Notes: a model not told the origin generated them from the sequence alone. Counted from the stretch's first letter, positions 9,187 through 17,990 are shown. The stretch is DNA of 40,594 nucleotides from an archaeon (GCA_009992175.1 JAACWA010000012.1:1-40594); one strand, 5' to 3'. Translations and numbers: made by a program.

Positions 9187-9635
9187 AAAATAAATTTAGA
9201 AAAGCTGTTTTTTTGGTAATCTACAAAATTGAAAAAGGAAAACCAAAGTATATTATTCTTAAAAGGAAACTTCATTGGATTGGGTGGGAGTTTGTTAAAG
9301 GAGGAATTGAAAGGTTTGAAACAAAAAGAAAAGCAGCAAAAAGAGAAGGAAAAGAAGAAACTGGTTTAGATGTTTTTAATATCCAAAAACACAATTACAA
9401 GGGAAGTTATATTTATCCTGAAATTTTTAGGGATAGAATTGGTTATTTTGGTCAAACTTTTTCACTTTATTCAGCAGAAACAAAACCCGGAAAAAAGAAA
9501 ATAATTCTTGACCCCAAAGAGCATTCAACCTCTAAGTGGATGACTTATTCCGAGGCAATGAAAAAAATGATCCATAAAGAAAAAAAGAAATCTCTTAAAA
9601 TTGTAAATGAATGGCTCAAGTCAAAACTTAAATAA
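9183..9635 (+). CDS. NUDIX hydrolase
   Basis: GGIERFETKRKAAKREGKEETGLD matches the Nudix box; 4-bp ATGA overlap with previous ORF. Confidence 0.9.
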   Translation: MKNKFRKAVFLVIYKIEKGKPKYIILKRKLHWIGWEFVKGGIERFETKRKAAKREGKEETGLDVFNIQKHNYKGSYIYPEIFRDRIGYFGQTFSLYSAETKPGKKKIILDPKEHSTSKWMTYSEAMKKMIHKEKKKSLKIVNEWLKSKLK

Positions 9636-9655
9636 TCTCTTTCTTTGAATGTTTT

Positions 9656-10039
9656 ATGAAACCTCGTGAATTTGTACTTTCTACTGAAACTAAAATTTTT
9701 CTTGGAAAAGATGAAAATAGTAATGATGAATTAATGAAAAAGTTTAAGGGAAAAGAAAATGTTATTCTTCACACAGTTGCTCCTGGAAGTCCTTTTTGTG
9801 TTATTGAAAAATTAAATCCTACAAAAGAGGAAGTTTATGAAGCAGGAACTTTTTGTGCCCTAAAAAGTCAAGATTGGAGGGACAACAAGAGAGACATAAA
9901 AATGCACATTTTTACAGGAAGGGATACAAAAAAAACTTTATTTTTGAAACCTGGTTCTTGGAAGTTAAAAAATACTCCAAAAGAGATAGTAATAAAAAAG
10001 AAAGATATCTTGAGTTTAGGGGGGAAATCAAAGAAATAA
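9656..10039 (+). CDS. Stand-alone NFACT RNA-binding (DUF814-like) domain protein
   Basis: GKDENSNDELMKKF...VILHTVAPGSPFCVI...EEVYEAGTFCALKSQDWRDNKRDIKMHIF. Confidence 0.65.
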   Translation: MKPREFVLSTETKIFLGKDENSNDELMKKFKGKENVILHTVAPGSPFCVIEKLNPTKEEVYEAGTFCALKSQDWRDNKRDIKMHIFTGRDTKKTLFLKPGSWKLKNTPKEIVIKKKDILSLGGKSKK

Positions 10040-10040
10040 A

Positions 10041-10301
10041 ATGGCAATCAATGAAATGCAACTAGGAAAGAACGGAATTTCAGAAAATTTTATGTTAACT
10101 CTGAAAAATCATTTCCAAAAAGTGAGAACTCTAAAAATTTCAGTTTTGAAATCCGCTCGGGAAAACAAAGAAGATGTGAAAAAGCTCGCAGAAGAATTGT
10201 TGGAGAAATTAGGTCCCTATTACACTGCAAAGGTAATTGGTTTTAAGATTGTTCTAAAAAAATGGCGTAAACCAAGGTACGAAATTAATGAAACCGCATA
10301 A
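10041..10301 (+). CDS. YhbY/CRM-domain RNA-binding protein
   Basis: QLGKNGISENFMLTLKNHFQKVRTLKISVL...GPYYTAKVIGFKIVLKKWRKP. Confidence 0.75.
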   Translation: MAINEMQLGKNGISENFMLTLKNHFQKVRTLKISVLKSARENKEDVKKLAEELLEKLGPYYTAKVIGFKIVLKKWRKPRYEINETA

Positions 10302-10390
10302 TTTATAAACCAACCTTTCCCACTAATTTTAAGCTGAATGAACCTCTGGGTTTAATCTATTTCCGCAAGGAAAGCTAAAAATAAATCAAA
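10302..10390 (+). promoter_or_regulatory. Promoter and structured 5' leader of rps19e
   Basis: TATA-like ATTTATAAACC; hairpins AACC-TCTG-GGTT (10341-10352) and TTTCC-GCAA-GGAAA (10360-10373) bracketed by AGCT/AGCT. Confidence 0.5.
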
Positions 10391-10816
10391 ATGACAAGCG
10401 TATTTGAAATTGATGCTCAAGAATATAATTTAAAATTAGCTGAGGCTTTGAAAAAAGTTTCGGAATTTAAAGAGCCAGAATGGGCGAAAATAGTAAAATC
10501 AGGTCCAAGTAAAGAAAGACCAATTGATGACCTTGACTTTTGGTATAAAAGGTCAGCAAGTGTTTTAAGACAAGTTTACAAAAAGAAAATTGTAGGGGTT
10601 AACAGATTAAGAACAAAGTATGGTTCTAAAAAAAATAGAGGAATGAGGCCAGAAGAATTTAGAAAAGCTGGTGGAAAAATAATTAGAACTATTCTTCAAC
10701 AAGCGGACAAAGCGGGTTTTACTGAAATTGCTAAAGATATTAAAGATGTTAGAAGTAAAAAACCAGGAAGACAATTAACTAAAAAAGGAAAAGATTTCTT
10801 AGAGACTATCAAATAA
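10391..10816 (+). CDS. rps19e: Ribosomal protein S19e
   Basis: WYKRSASVLRQVYKKKIVGVNRLRTKYGSKKNRGMRPEEFRKAGGKIIRTILQQ. Confidence 0.95.
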   Translation: MTSVFEIDAQEYNLKLAEALKKVSEFKEPEWAKIVKSGPSKERPIDDLDFWYKRSASVLRQVYKKKIVGVNRLRTKYGSKKNRGMRPEEFRKAGGKIIRTILQQADKAGFTEIAKDIKDVRSKKPGRQLTKKGKDFLETIK

Positions 10817-10817
10817 A

Positions 10818-11021
10818 ATGGGAATTAAATATAAGGGTAAAAAGGAAAAACTCACAAAAAAAGGAAGACAAACTAAGTGGGCTCCTGTTTGGGCAGTTTT
10901 GAAAAAGTTCGGACCCGGAAAGAAAATTCATCCTTCTGCTATGACTCATCAAAAAAGGTCGTGGAGAAGAACCAAGTTACACATTAAACCAGGAATAAGG
11001 AGAAAAAGTCACTTCGGTTAA
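10818..11021 (+). CDS. rpl39e: Ribosomal protein L39e
   Basis: RQTKWAPVWAVLKKF...HQKRSWRRTKLHI matches the L39e pattern. Confidence 0.85.
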   Translation: MGIKYKGKKEKLTKKGRQTKWAPVWAVLKKFGPGKKIHPSAMTHQKRSWRRTKLHIKPGIRRKSHFG

Positions 11022-11034
11022 AAATTAAAATAAA

Positions 11035-11664
11035 ATGGCAGAAAAAAAAGTTGAAAAAAAGAAAGAATCAATTGAAAGAGAATATGTTATTCCTTTAAGA
11101 GAAAAATGTAGGAATGTTGCAAGGTACAAAAAAACTCCAAAAGCAGTAAAAACAGTAAAAGAATTTTTAGTTAGACATATGAAAATAAGAGATGGTGATT
11201 TAAACAAAATAAAAATTGATACTTATCTAAATGAACAACTTTGGATCAGGGGAATAAAGAAATCACTTTACAAAGTGAAAGTTAAGGCAGTAAAAGAAGG
11301 TGATATTGTAAGAGTTTATGCAATGGATTTGCCTGAAAGAATCAAATTTAAAAAATTAAGAGAAGAGAAAGGAGAAATAAAAGCAAAGGCAGATGCTGAA
11401 AAACAGAAGAGTTTAATGGATAAAGCAAAGGAAAGTATTAAGGGTAAAAAAGAAGATGATGAAGAACCAACAAAAGAATCTACAGAAGAAAAGACTGTTG
11501 AAGAAAAAAATGAAGAAAAAGAAAAGGAAGAAACTTCAAAATTAGCTCAAGAAAAAATTGATAAAGAAAGTGCAAAGAAGATGAAACACACAACAAAAGT
11601 TGAAACTTCTAAACAAGTAAAAAACTTAGCAAAGACTCAAAATAAAACTTCAAGAGGACATTAG
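11035..11664 (+). CDS. rpl31e: Ribosomal protein L31e with long charged C-terminal extension
   Basis: EREYVIPLREKCRNVARYKKTPKAVKTVKEFLVRHMKI...WIRGIKK; then about 110 aa Lys/Glu-rich tail. Confidence 0.9.
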   Translation: MAEKKVEKKKESIEREYVIPLREKCRNVARYKKTPKAVKTVKEFLVRHMKIRDGDLNKIKIDTYLNEQLWIRGIKKSLYKVKVKAVKEGDIVRVYAMDLPERIKFKKLREEKGEIKAKADAEKQKSLMDKAKESIKGKKEDDEEPTKESTEEKTVEEKNEEKEKEETSKLAQEKIDKESAKKMKHTTKVETSKQVKNLAKTQNKTSRGH

Positions 11665-11666
11665 TT

Positions 11667-12299
11667 CTACTTCAAAATCTTTCCTGTTTCTAAATACCAT
11701 AAATATAAATCAAGTTCTCCCAAATGAAGTCCAGTTTTATTTGAAATTTCCCTAAGGACATTTTCAATTTCTAAATATTTTTTTGGAGTAAGACTTTTAT
11801 TTTTTGGTTTTTCAATTAAATTGTTTTTAGCAAGTAAATCAATAATATGAAAGTCAATTATTCCAAGATTTTTGTAACCAATGTTTCTAAGAAAGTGTGA
11901 AGCTTCTTTCATTCCAAGTCCTTTAATATTCTTCACAACCCATTCTCTTAAAATTAAATCATCCCCCATTTCTTTTAAAATTTTTATTAATTCTTTTTTT
12001 GAATTTCTTGCATTAACAACATACTTTGCTCTGGCATTTGGAAATCTGTGTCCAAGAAGAGCAAGTTTTTTAGAAAGTTCTTCTTCACTCAAGGTAGAAA
12101 AACTGTCTCCCAATGCATTTTGAATTTTTATCCCCTCAGTTGCAGAAAAGTTAGCAGTCATTAAACAAAAACAAAGTTCATTAAAAACGGAGTTCTCTCC
12201 AGATAAACCAATTTTTACAAATTCAAGATTCTTTGAATCAATAATTTCTTTTGTGGAAGATTTTTTTAATTCTTCAATTTTTTTAAGTAATTCTTTCAT
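11667..12299 (-). CDS. N-glycosylase/DNA lyase, Ogg2-like
   Basis: FCLMTANFSATEG, GHRFPNARAKYV, IKGLGMKEASHFLRNIGYKNLGIIDFHIIDLL (HhH-GPD with catalytic Lys and Asp). Confidence 0.85.
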   Translation of the reverse strand: MKELLKKIEELKKSSTKEIIDSKNLEFVKIGLSGENSVFNELCFCLMTANFSATEGIKIQNALGDSFSTLSEEELSKKLALLGHRFPNARAKYVVNARNSKKELIKILKEMGDDLILREWVVKNIKGLGMKEASHFLRNIGYKNLGIIDFHIIDLLAKNNLIEKPKNKSLTPKKYLEIENVLREISNKTGLHLGELDLYLWYLETGKILK

Positions 12300-12346
12300 G
12301 GTAATTGTTATTAAGAGAACTTTTTAAGTTTTTAAGTAAGTCTTAA

Positions 12347-12748
12347 ATATTCCTTTATTTTATTAGGAATATACACAGTGATTTACCTAAACCAAAAAAA
12401 GGGGCAGTTTTTCTTGAAGATAAAAAATTTTATGCAACTCTTGCAAATTATCCAATAACAAAAGGACATGTTGTAATAGTATGGAAGAAAAAAGTAACAG
12501 ATTTGCATTTGTTAGGTCGAAAAGATTATGAACACCTTATGGATGTTGTTAAAAAAGTTAGAAATGCAATGTTAAAAGTTCTCAAAGTGAAAAAAGTTTA
12601 TTTAGTTTATATGGACGAAGTAAAACATGTTCATTGGCATCTTGTTCCAAGATATAATAAAGAAGGGTTTAACATTTTAAAAGAAAAACCAAAAAAATTA
12701 AAAGACATTTCTTTATCTGAAAACTTGAGTAAAAAATTAACTCTTTAA
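12347..12748 (+). CDS. HIT family protein, no canonical start codon found (possibly 5'-decayed)
   Basis: Frame is open from 12347 (after TAA 12344-12346); reads RNIHSDLPKPKKGAVFLEDKKFYATLANYPITKGHVVIVWKKKVTDL...HVHWHLVPRYN. ORF track begins only at TTG 12503, which removes half the HIT fold. Confidence 0.75.
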   Translation: MFLYFIRNIHSDLPKPKKGAVFLEDKKFYATLANYPITKGHVVIVWKKKVTDLHLLGRKDYEHLMDVVKKVRNAMLKVLKVKKVYLVYMDEVKHVHWHLVPRYNKEGFNILKEKPKKLKDISLSENLSKKLTL

Positions 12749-13207
12749 ATTCCTCAGTTTTTCTAAAACTTTTTCTGCATGTCCAGGAGCCTTAACGTTT
12801 TTCCAAGAGTGAGCAATTTCACCAGTTTTATTAATTAAAAATGTTGAACGAATAATTCCCTCATATTCTTTTCCATAAAGTTTTTTCTTTCCATAAGCTC
12901 CAAACTTTTTAGCAATACTTTTATCCGGGTCAGATAGAAGATTAATTTTCAATTTTTCTTTATCATAAAATTTACAATGGCTTGTCATCGAGTCGGGGCT
13001 TATTCCAATAACTTCACAATTTAATTTTTTAAAATCTGGAAGAAATTTTGTAAATTCATTTGCTTCAAGGGTACAACCAGGAGTTAAGTCTCGTGGATAA
13101 AAATAAACAACAACCCATCTCTCTTTAAAGTCATCCAATCTAACAATTTTTCCATCTTTGTTTTTCAATTTAAATTGGGGTTTCATAATTCTACTAACGA
13201 GAAACAT
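12737..13207 (-). CDS. bcp: Peroxiredoxin (Bcp/AhpC-TSA family)
   Basis: VVVYFYPRDLTPGCTLEANEF peroxidatic Cys motif. Confidence 0.93.
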   Translation of the reverse strand: MFLVSRIMKPQFKLKNKDGKIVRLDDFKERWVVVYFYPRDLTPGCTLEANEFTKFLPDFKKLNCEVIGISPDSMTSHCKFYDKEKLKINLLSDPDKSIAKKFGAYGKKKLYGKEYEGIIRSTFLINKTGEIAHSWKNVKAPGHAEKVLEKLRNLKS

Positions 13208-13277
13208 ATTTAAATCTCTTACGCTTCCAGAATTAATGGTTATAGATTTAACAACTCTAATTTCATCACCCTAGATT

Positions 13278-13451
13278 TTGTTACTTTTCATAATTTTAAT
13301 TATTTGGGAAGCTGTTTGGAAGGGAATTGGGCTATGGAAGTCAGGAAGAAATAATCAAATTTCTTGGTTTGTATGTATCCTTATTTTTAATACAATTGGA
13401 ATTCTTCCAATTGTTTATTTAATCTGGTTCCAGAAAAATAAAAAGAAAATA
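13278..13451 (+). CDS. Small two-TM protein (DUF5652-like), TTG start, 57 codons
   Basis: Not in the ORF track; reads LLLLFIILIIWEAVWKGIGLWKSGRNNQISWFVCILIFNTIGILPIVYLIWFQKNKRK*, typical WE.xWKGxxLWxxxRNxQxxWF...NTxGILPIxYL pattern. Confidence 0.75.
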
Positions 13452-13460
13452 AAATAAAGT

Positions 13461-14075
13461 TTATTTTATACTTTTAATTTGATCAAGCAATTTATTCTTT
13501 TCGGTTTTTGAAGTGTGTGTTTTACCAAACCTTACAAGAGTGGGATTTACTTCACTCCATTTTTCTTTTGGAAAAAGCTCTTTGAGGGTTCTTTCAATAA
13601 TTTCTGCTTTTTCAGAGTTCACCCAACCCAAGTAGTTTGAAATGTAAGTTACGTGTGTGTCGACCCCTATAGCATCACTTCCACACTCAGACAAAAATAC
13701 ATTAGCAGTTTTTCTTCCAACTCCAGGAAGTTCAATCATCTTTTCGATTGTTTTAGGAATTTTTCCTCCAAATTCTTTCACAATTTTTTTAGAACAGAGA
13801 ATTATATTTTTTGATTTATTCTGAAAAAAGTTTACGGGTTTAATTATTTCCTCAACTTCACTAATCGTCGCTTTTGAAAGTGATTCAGGGGTAGGAAATC
13901 TTTTGAATAATTTTTCACAAACTAAAATTGTTGTTTCATCCCTAGTTCTAGCTGAAAGAGCAATTGAAATTAAAGTTTGAAATGGACTCCCCCAATCTTG
14001 AGCAGCAAGTCTCATTTTAACAATCCCTTTTTTCATTTCTCCAAGCTGATTAATTGCTTTATTGCGTGAGAACAT
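13461..14075 (-). CDS. nth: Endonuclease III
   Basis: LISIALSARTRDETT, IIKPVNFFQNKSKNI, LPGVGRKTANVFLSE...VDTHVTYISNYLGW. C-terminus lacks the usual 4Fe-4S cysteines. Confidence 0.92.
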   Translation of the reverse strand: MFSRNKAINQLGEMKKGIVKMRLAAQDWGSPFQTLISIALSARTRDETTILVCEKLFKRFPTPESLSKATISEVEEIIKPVNFFQNKSKNIILCSKKIVKEFGGKIPKTIEKMIELPGVGRKTANVFLSECGSDAIGVDTHVTYISNYLGWVNSEKAEIIERTLKELFPKEKWSEVNPTLVRFGKTHTSKTEKNKLLDQIKSIK

Positions 14076-14080
14076 AAGGT

Positions 14081-14329
14081 TTATTCTTTCTCCTTTTCAT
14101 CAAATCTTTTTATTGGAATTTTAAATGGAGGACTTAACTCCTTGATTATTTCTGCAAGAGATTTTTTTGGTTCAGAATAAGGAGCAGGACTAATCAATTC
14201 ATTTTTTATGTTTGAATTGTAAATTAAATGGTGAAGGGAATTATTATTTTTAACTCCCATTATAGCTATTTCAAGTTCTTTAGGAGGTTCTTTATCAGAT
14301 TCATAGTTTTTATTGTCAGATTTATCCAT
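14081..14329 (-). CDS. Hypothetical protein
   Basis: ORF track only. Confidence 0.45.
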   Translation of the reverse strand: MDKSDNKNYESDKEPPKELEIAIMGVKNNNSLHHLIYNSNIKNELISPAPYSEPKKSLAEIIKELSPPFKIPIKRFDEKEKE

Positions 14330-14374
14330 AGAAAAATCAATAAATAATTATATAAAAACCCTCTTATTTCTTTT

Positions 14375-15070
14375 TTGATGCTAGAAAATTTAACAAAAGA
14401 ACTAAAAAAATTGTACTCAAAAGAAAGGGCAGAAAATTCTATGAAGTATTTTAAAACTGGAAAAGGAGAATATGGGCAAGGAGATATTTTTTTAGGTCTT
14501 TCAATGGGTGAACAAAGAGAGATTGCAAAAAGATATGGTGAACTTTCCCTATCAAATTTACAAAAACTTCTTGATTCAAGTGTTCATGAACACAGAATGA
14601 TTGCTGGAATCATTCTAACATATAAATTCAAGGAAAATCCAGAAGAAGTTTTCAATTTTTATTTAAAAAATGCAAAAAGGTTTAACAATTGGGATTTAGT
14701 GGATGTTACTTGTCCAAGAATTGTGGGCTTTTTTTTGATAAACAAAAATAAAAGTATTCTTTATACCCTAGCAAATTCAAAAAACCTCTGGGAAAAAAGG
14801 ATTTCAATAATTTCAACCTTTCCTTTCATAAAAGAAAATCAATTCGCAGATACTCTTAAAATTTCAGAGGTTCTTCTTAGGGATAAGCATGATTTAATTC
14901 ATAAGGCAATTGGTTGGATGCTTCGTGAAGTTGGTAAAAAAGATGTTGAAGTCTTAAAAGATTTCCTAAAAACAAATTATAAAAAACTACCCCGAACAAC
15001 TTTAAGATATGCTATTGAAAGATTTCCTGAAAAGGAAAGAAAAATGTTTCTGAAAGGAAAATTTAATTAG
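14375..15070 (+). CDS. DNA alkylation repair protein (AlkD-like HEAT repeat)
   Basis: YFKTGKGEYGQGDIFLGLSMGEQREIAKRY...NWDLVDVTCPRIVG...KAIGWMLREVGK. Confidence 0.93.
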   Translation: MMLENLTKELKKLYSKERAENSMKYFKTGKGEYGQGDIFLGLSMGEQREIAKRYGELSLSNLQKLLDSSVHEHRMIAGIILTYKFKENPEEVFNFYLKNAKRFNNWDLVDVTCPRIVGFFLINKNKSILYTLANSKNLWEKRISIISTFPFIKENQFADTLKISEVLLRDKHDLIHKAIGWMLREVGKKDVEVLKDFLKTNYKKLPRTTLRYAIERFPEKERKMFLKGKFN

Positions 15071-15114
15071 TTTAACACAGATATATTTATATTTATATTA
15101 ATTGAACTAATTTT

Positions 15115-15540
15115 ATGGAAAACTGTATACTCTGCAAATTAGATGAAAATCCCACAATTATAAAACCATATAAGAATTGGACAACTTTGATTAATTTTAA
15201 ACAACCAACTTTGGGCAGTTCTTTAGTTGTTCTGAATAGGCATGTGGATTCTTTAGAAGGGCTTTCAAATGAAGAAAGAGAAGAGTATTGGGATGTAATT
15301 TACGGATTGGGAAATTCAATGAGGAAATCTTTTCAACCAGATAAAATTAATTATTTGATGTTAGCTAACCTAGAATCCCATGTCCATTACCATATAATGC
15401 CTAGATATTCATCAAAAAGAAATTTTGGAGGATTAGAATGGGAAGATAAAAACTATCCAAAACTACCTCAATTTAATGCGGAAATTAAAAATTCCAAACT
15501 GTTAGATAAACTCATTTTACAATTAAGGTTAGCAATATGA
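15115..15540 (+). CDS. HIT family protein
   Basis: CILCKL N-terminus, HVHYHIMPRY triad. Confidence 0.85.
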   Translation: MENCILCKLDENPTIIKPYKNWTTLINFKQPTLGSSLVVLNRHVDSLEGLSNEEREEYWDVIYGLGNSMRKSFQPDKINYLMLANLESHVHYHIMPRYSSKRNFGGLEWEDKNYPKLPQFNAEIKNSKLLDKLILQLRLAI

Positions 15541-16430
15541 CCAAACCAGACATTCAAAAAATAAAAGATTCAAAAACAATAAAGGAACTTTTAGAATTTT
15601 CAATAATTAATATTGATAAACCAGTAGGTCCAACTAGTTTTAATGTTTCAGACTTTGTCCATAAAGCTTTGAGTTTAAGGAAAACTTCTCATTTTGGAAC
15701 ACTAGACCCAAAAGTAACGGGTGTTTTACCTATTGCATTAAACAGATCTTGCAAATTAACTGGCTACTTTTTAGGTGAAGACAAGACTTATGTGGGAATT
15801 GCAAGGTTTCATGAAGAAGTAGAATTAAAAAAAATAGAAGAAGCAATAAAAGAAAATTTTTCAGGAATAATTACTCAAATGCCCCCCGTGAAGTCTAGAG
15901 TAAAAAGACAATTTAGAGAGAGGGAAATTCATTCGTTTAAATTGTTAGAAAAAAGGGGAAAAGATATCTTGTTTTCAGCTAAAGTTCAAGGTGGAACTTA
16001 TATAAGAAAATTAATTGATGACCTTGGAAAAGTTTTAGGAATTGGGGCACATATGCTTGAACTAAGAAGAACAAATGCTGGAATATTTTTTGAAGATGAT
16101 AAAAATTTTCCCATAATAAATTTGTATGACTTCGAAAAAGCTGTTTCAGAATATAAAAATGGAAATGAAGAACTTTTAAGAAAAATTTTAATTCCTGCCG
16201 AAATTGTTTCAGTTGTGTATGATTTAATTGAAATTAAGAAGGATAATCTAGAAAAAATTTACACCGGTAAACCCATTTATTTTGAAGACCTGGTTAAAAA
16301 AGTAGACTTAGAAAAAGAAACAAAAATCTCAGTTTTTTCTGGAAGTAAGTTTGTTGGAATGTATAAGGTGGTAAATGATGGAGATATTTTTGCTAAAGGT
16401 GAATTTGTGATGCAGGAAATTAGAAATTAA
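15537..16430 (+). CDS. cbf5: tRNA/rRNA pseudouridine synthase Cbf5/TruB family
   Basis: NIDKPVGPTSFNVSDFVHKAL...HFGTLDPKVTGVLPIALNRSCKL; GGTYIRKLIDDLGKVLGIGAHMLELRRT. Confidence 0.95.
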   Translation: MTKPDIQKIKDSKTIKELLEFSIINIDKPVGPTSFNVSDFVHKALSLRKTSHFGTLDPKVTGVLPIALNRSCKLTGYFLGEDKTYVGIARFHEEVELKKIEEAIKENFSGIITQMPPVKSRVKRQFREREIHSFKLLEKRGKDILFSAKVQGGTYIRKLIDDLGKVLGIGAHMLELRRTNAGIFFEDDKNFPIINLYDFEKAVSEYKNGNEELLRKILIPAEIVSVVYDLIEIKKDNLEKIYTGKPIYFEDLVKKVDLEKETKISVFSGSKFVGMYKVVNDGDIFAKGEFVMQEIRN

Positions 16431-16471
16431 TTCTAAGAAAAATATATATACTTTAAAGACTATTTTTAATA

Positions 16472-16951
16472 ATGGAAAAAGAGGGAAATCTTTCAAAAAT
16501 TGTGAGTTCTTTCAAATCTAAATTGTTGGTTCCTGTTTTGGCCGCATTTATGTTTGCAGGTTGTTACACTTCATTTAAAACTATTGAAGTAGAAGTTTCT
16601 CAGCCAAGAGACAAAACAATCTTATATCGAGATTCAGATAGAGATGGAATTCCAGATATTTATGATGCTAACCCTTATTTTTATGACCGTTCTCCAAATA
16701 GTTTTATATGGTTTAATATTTACCAACAAAATTTCCCTTTGCATAATAAATTTATCCGACCATGGGAAAGGTATTACCATCCAAAAAAGGATTGGAAACC
16801 AAAACCAAAATATAACTCTCAACCAAGATATAATCGTGATGCGGGAAAAACAAAGTTAAGAAATAATGATGGAAATAGGGGAAGAAATAATCAAAAGTCT
16901 CCTCCACCAAGAAGCAATTCTCGGAATAGCCCAAAAAAGAGAATTAGGTAA
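16472..16951 (+). CDS. Putative lipoprotein with thrombospondin-type-3-like Ca-binding motif
   Basis: Lipobox-like LAAFMFAGC; DSDRDGIPDIYDANP; basic, Asn/Arg/Pro-rich C-terminus. Confidence 0.6.
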   Translation: MEKEGNLSKIVSSFKSKLLVPVLAAFMFAGCYTSFKTIEVEVSQPRDKTILYRDSDRDGIPDIYDANPYFYDRSPNSFIWFNIYQQNFPLHNKFIRPWERYYHPKKDWKPKPKYNSQPRYNRDAGKTKLRNNDGNRGRNNQKSPPPRSNSRNSPKKRIR

Positions 16952-16981
16952 ACTTATTAATTCTTTTTTCTAATTTTTTAT

Positions 16982-17563
16982 ATGAAACATTTTGTTTATT
17001 TTTCAGCTAAAGGAGCAACATCAGGTAAAGCATTAAGTGGAGATTTGATGCAAGCTGGAAGGTTAGATATTGCAATTCATTCTTTTATTCAAGCTATTTT
17101 TTTATCTCATAATTTTAGGCGTGATGTGACCTTTCATTTTATTCTTTATGGTATGCCTGACCCTCCAAAACATATAGAAATTTGTGTTAATGACGAAACT
17201 CCAATTTCAAAGAAAAATGTAGTAAAGTTAATTCAGAAATTGCTTTACAAGGGAAAGAAGGGCGAAAAAACAGAGGTTGAACCTGGTTGTTTTGTTGAGA
17301 AAAAAAGTTTTTTAAAAGTAGTTGAAGAACTCATGGAAAAAGAGGTTGAATGTTTTATTCTTGATAAAAAAGGTGAAAGTTTAAGAGAAGTAAAAATTCC
17401 AACAGAATGTGCGTTTATTTTAGGAGATCATGAAGGACTTCCAAAACAAGAAATGAAACGGTTAAAAAAATATCTAACTCCGGTGTCAATTGGCCCCCAC
17501 ATGTATTTTGCATCTCAAACAGTTGCAGTAGTTAATAATGAATTAGATTTTAGAGGAATTTAA
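16982..17563 (+). CDS. trmY: tRNA pseudouridine(54) N1-methyltransferase
   Basis: AGRLDIAIHSFIQAIFLSHNFRRDVTFHFILYG...FILGDHEGLPKQEMKRL. Confidence 0.85.
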   Translation: MKHFVYFSAKGATSGKALSGDLMQAGRLDIAIHSFIQAIFLSHNFRRDVTFHFILYGMPDPPKHIEICVNDETPISKKNVVKLIQKLLYKGKKGEKTEVEPGCFVEKKSFLKVVEELMEKEVECFILDKKGESLREVKIPTECAFILGDHEGLPKQEMKRLKKYLTPVSIGPHMYFASQTVAVVNNELDFRGI

Positions 17564-17627
17564 TTTTAATATACTTCTCTTTTTTTAAGTGCAAAATCAA
17601 ACGAAGGATTTATTATTTATTCAAGAC

Positions 17628-17990
17628 CTAGTGTAACTTCTCTTTAGATGGGAGAGACAATATTTTTTTAATTTCTGATTTTGAAATAGTTACTGCACAT
17701 AAAGTGCAATAAAACTTGGGTTCCTCTTTAATTAATTTTTTTCCATTTGGAAATTTTTCTATAATATAAATAATTTTATTTAGTAAATCTGAATGCTCCT
17801 TTTGATATGCATTCGCAATTGCATATGTTTCTGCATGTCTTTTCGAATGAAGTTCTCCTTTAGTTCCTGAAATAATACATTCCCTTATATAAGTTGTTTC
17901 ACAATCTTTTCCAAGAGAGGGATGAGGATGGTGATTTTACTTAGTAGAAATAATTTTATTATCTAAAGTTAGCACTGCCCCAAAACTCAT
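17628..17990 (-). pseudogene. Decayed cytidine/deoxycytidylate deaminase-like gene
   Basis: Reverse strand from 17990: MSFGAVLTLDNKIISTK*NHHPHPSLGKDCETTYIRECIISGTKGELHSKRHAETYAIANAYQ...KFYCTLCAVTISKSEIKKI...; in-frame TAA at 17937-17939; HAE and CxxC zinc ligands remain. Confidence 0.8.

Noticed and set aside
9853-10065. ORF 9853-10065 +
   Set aside because: Alternative frame inside the NFACT-like gene and across the YhbY start; no domain signal.
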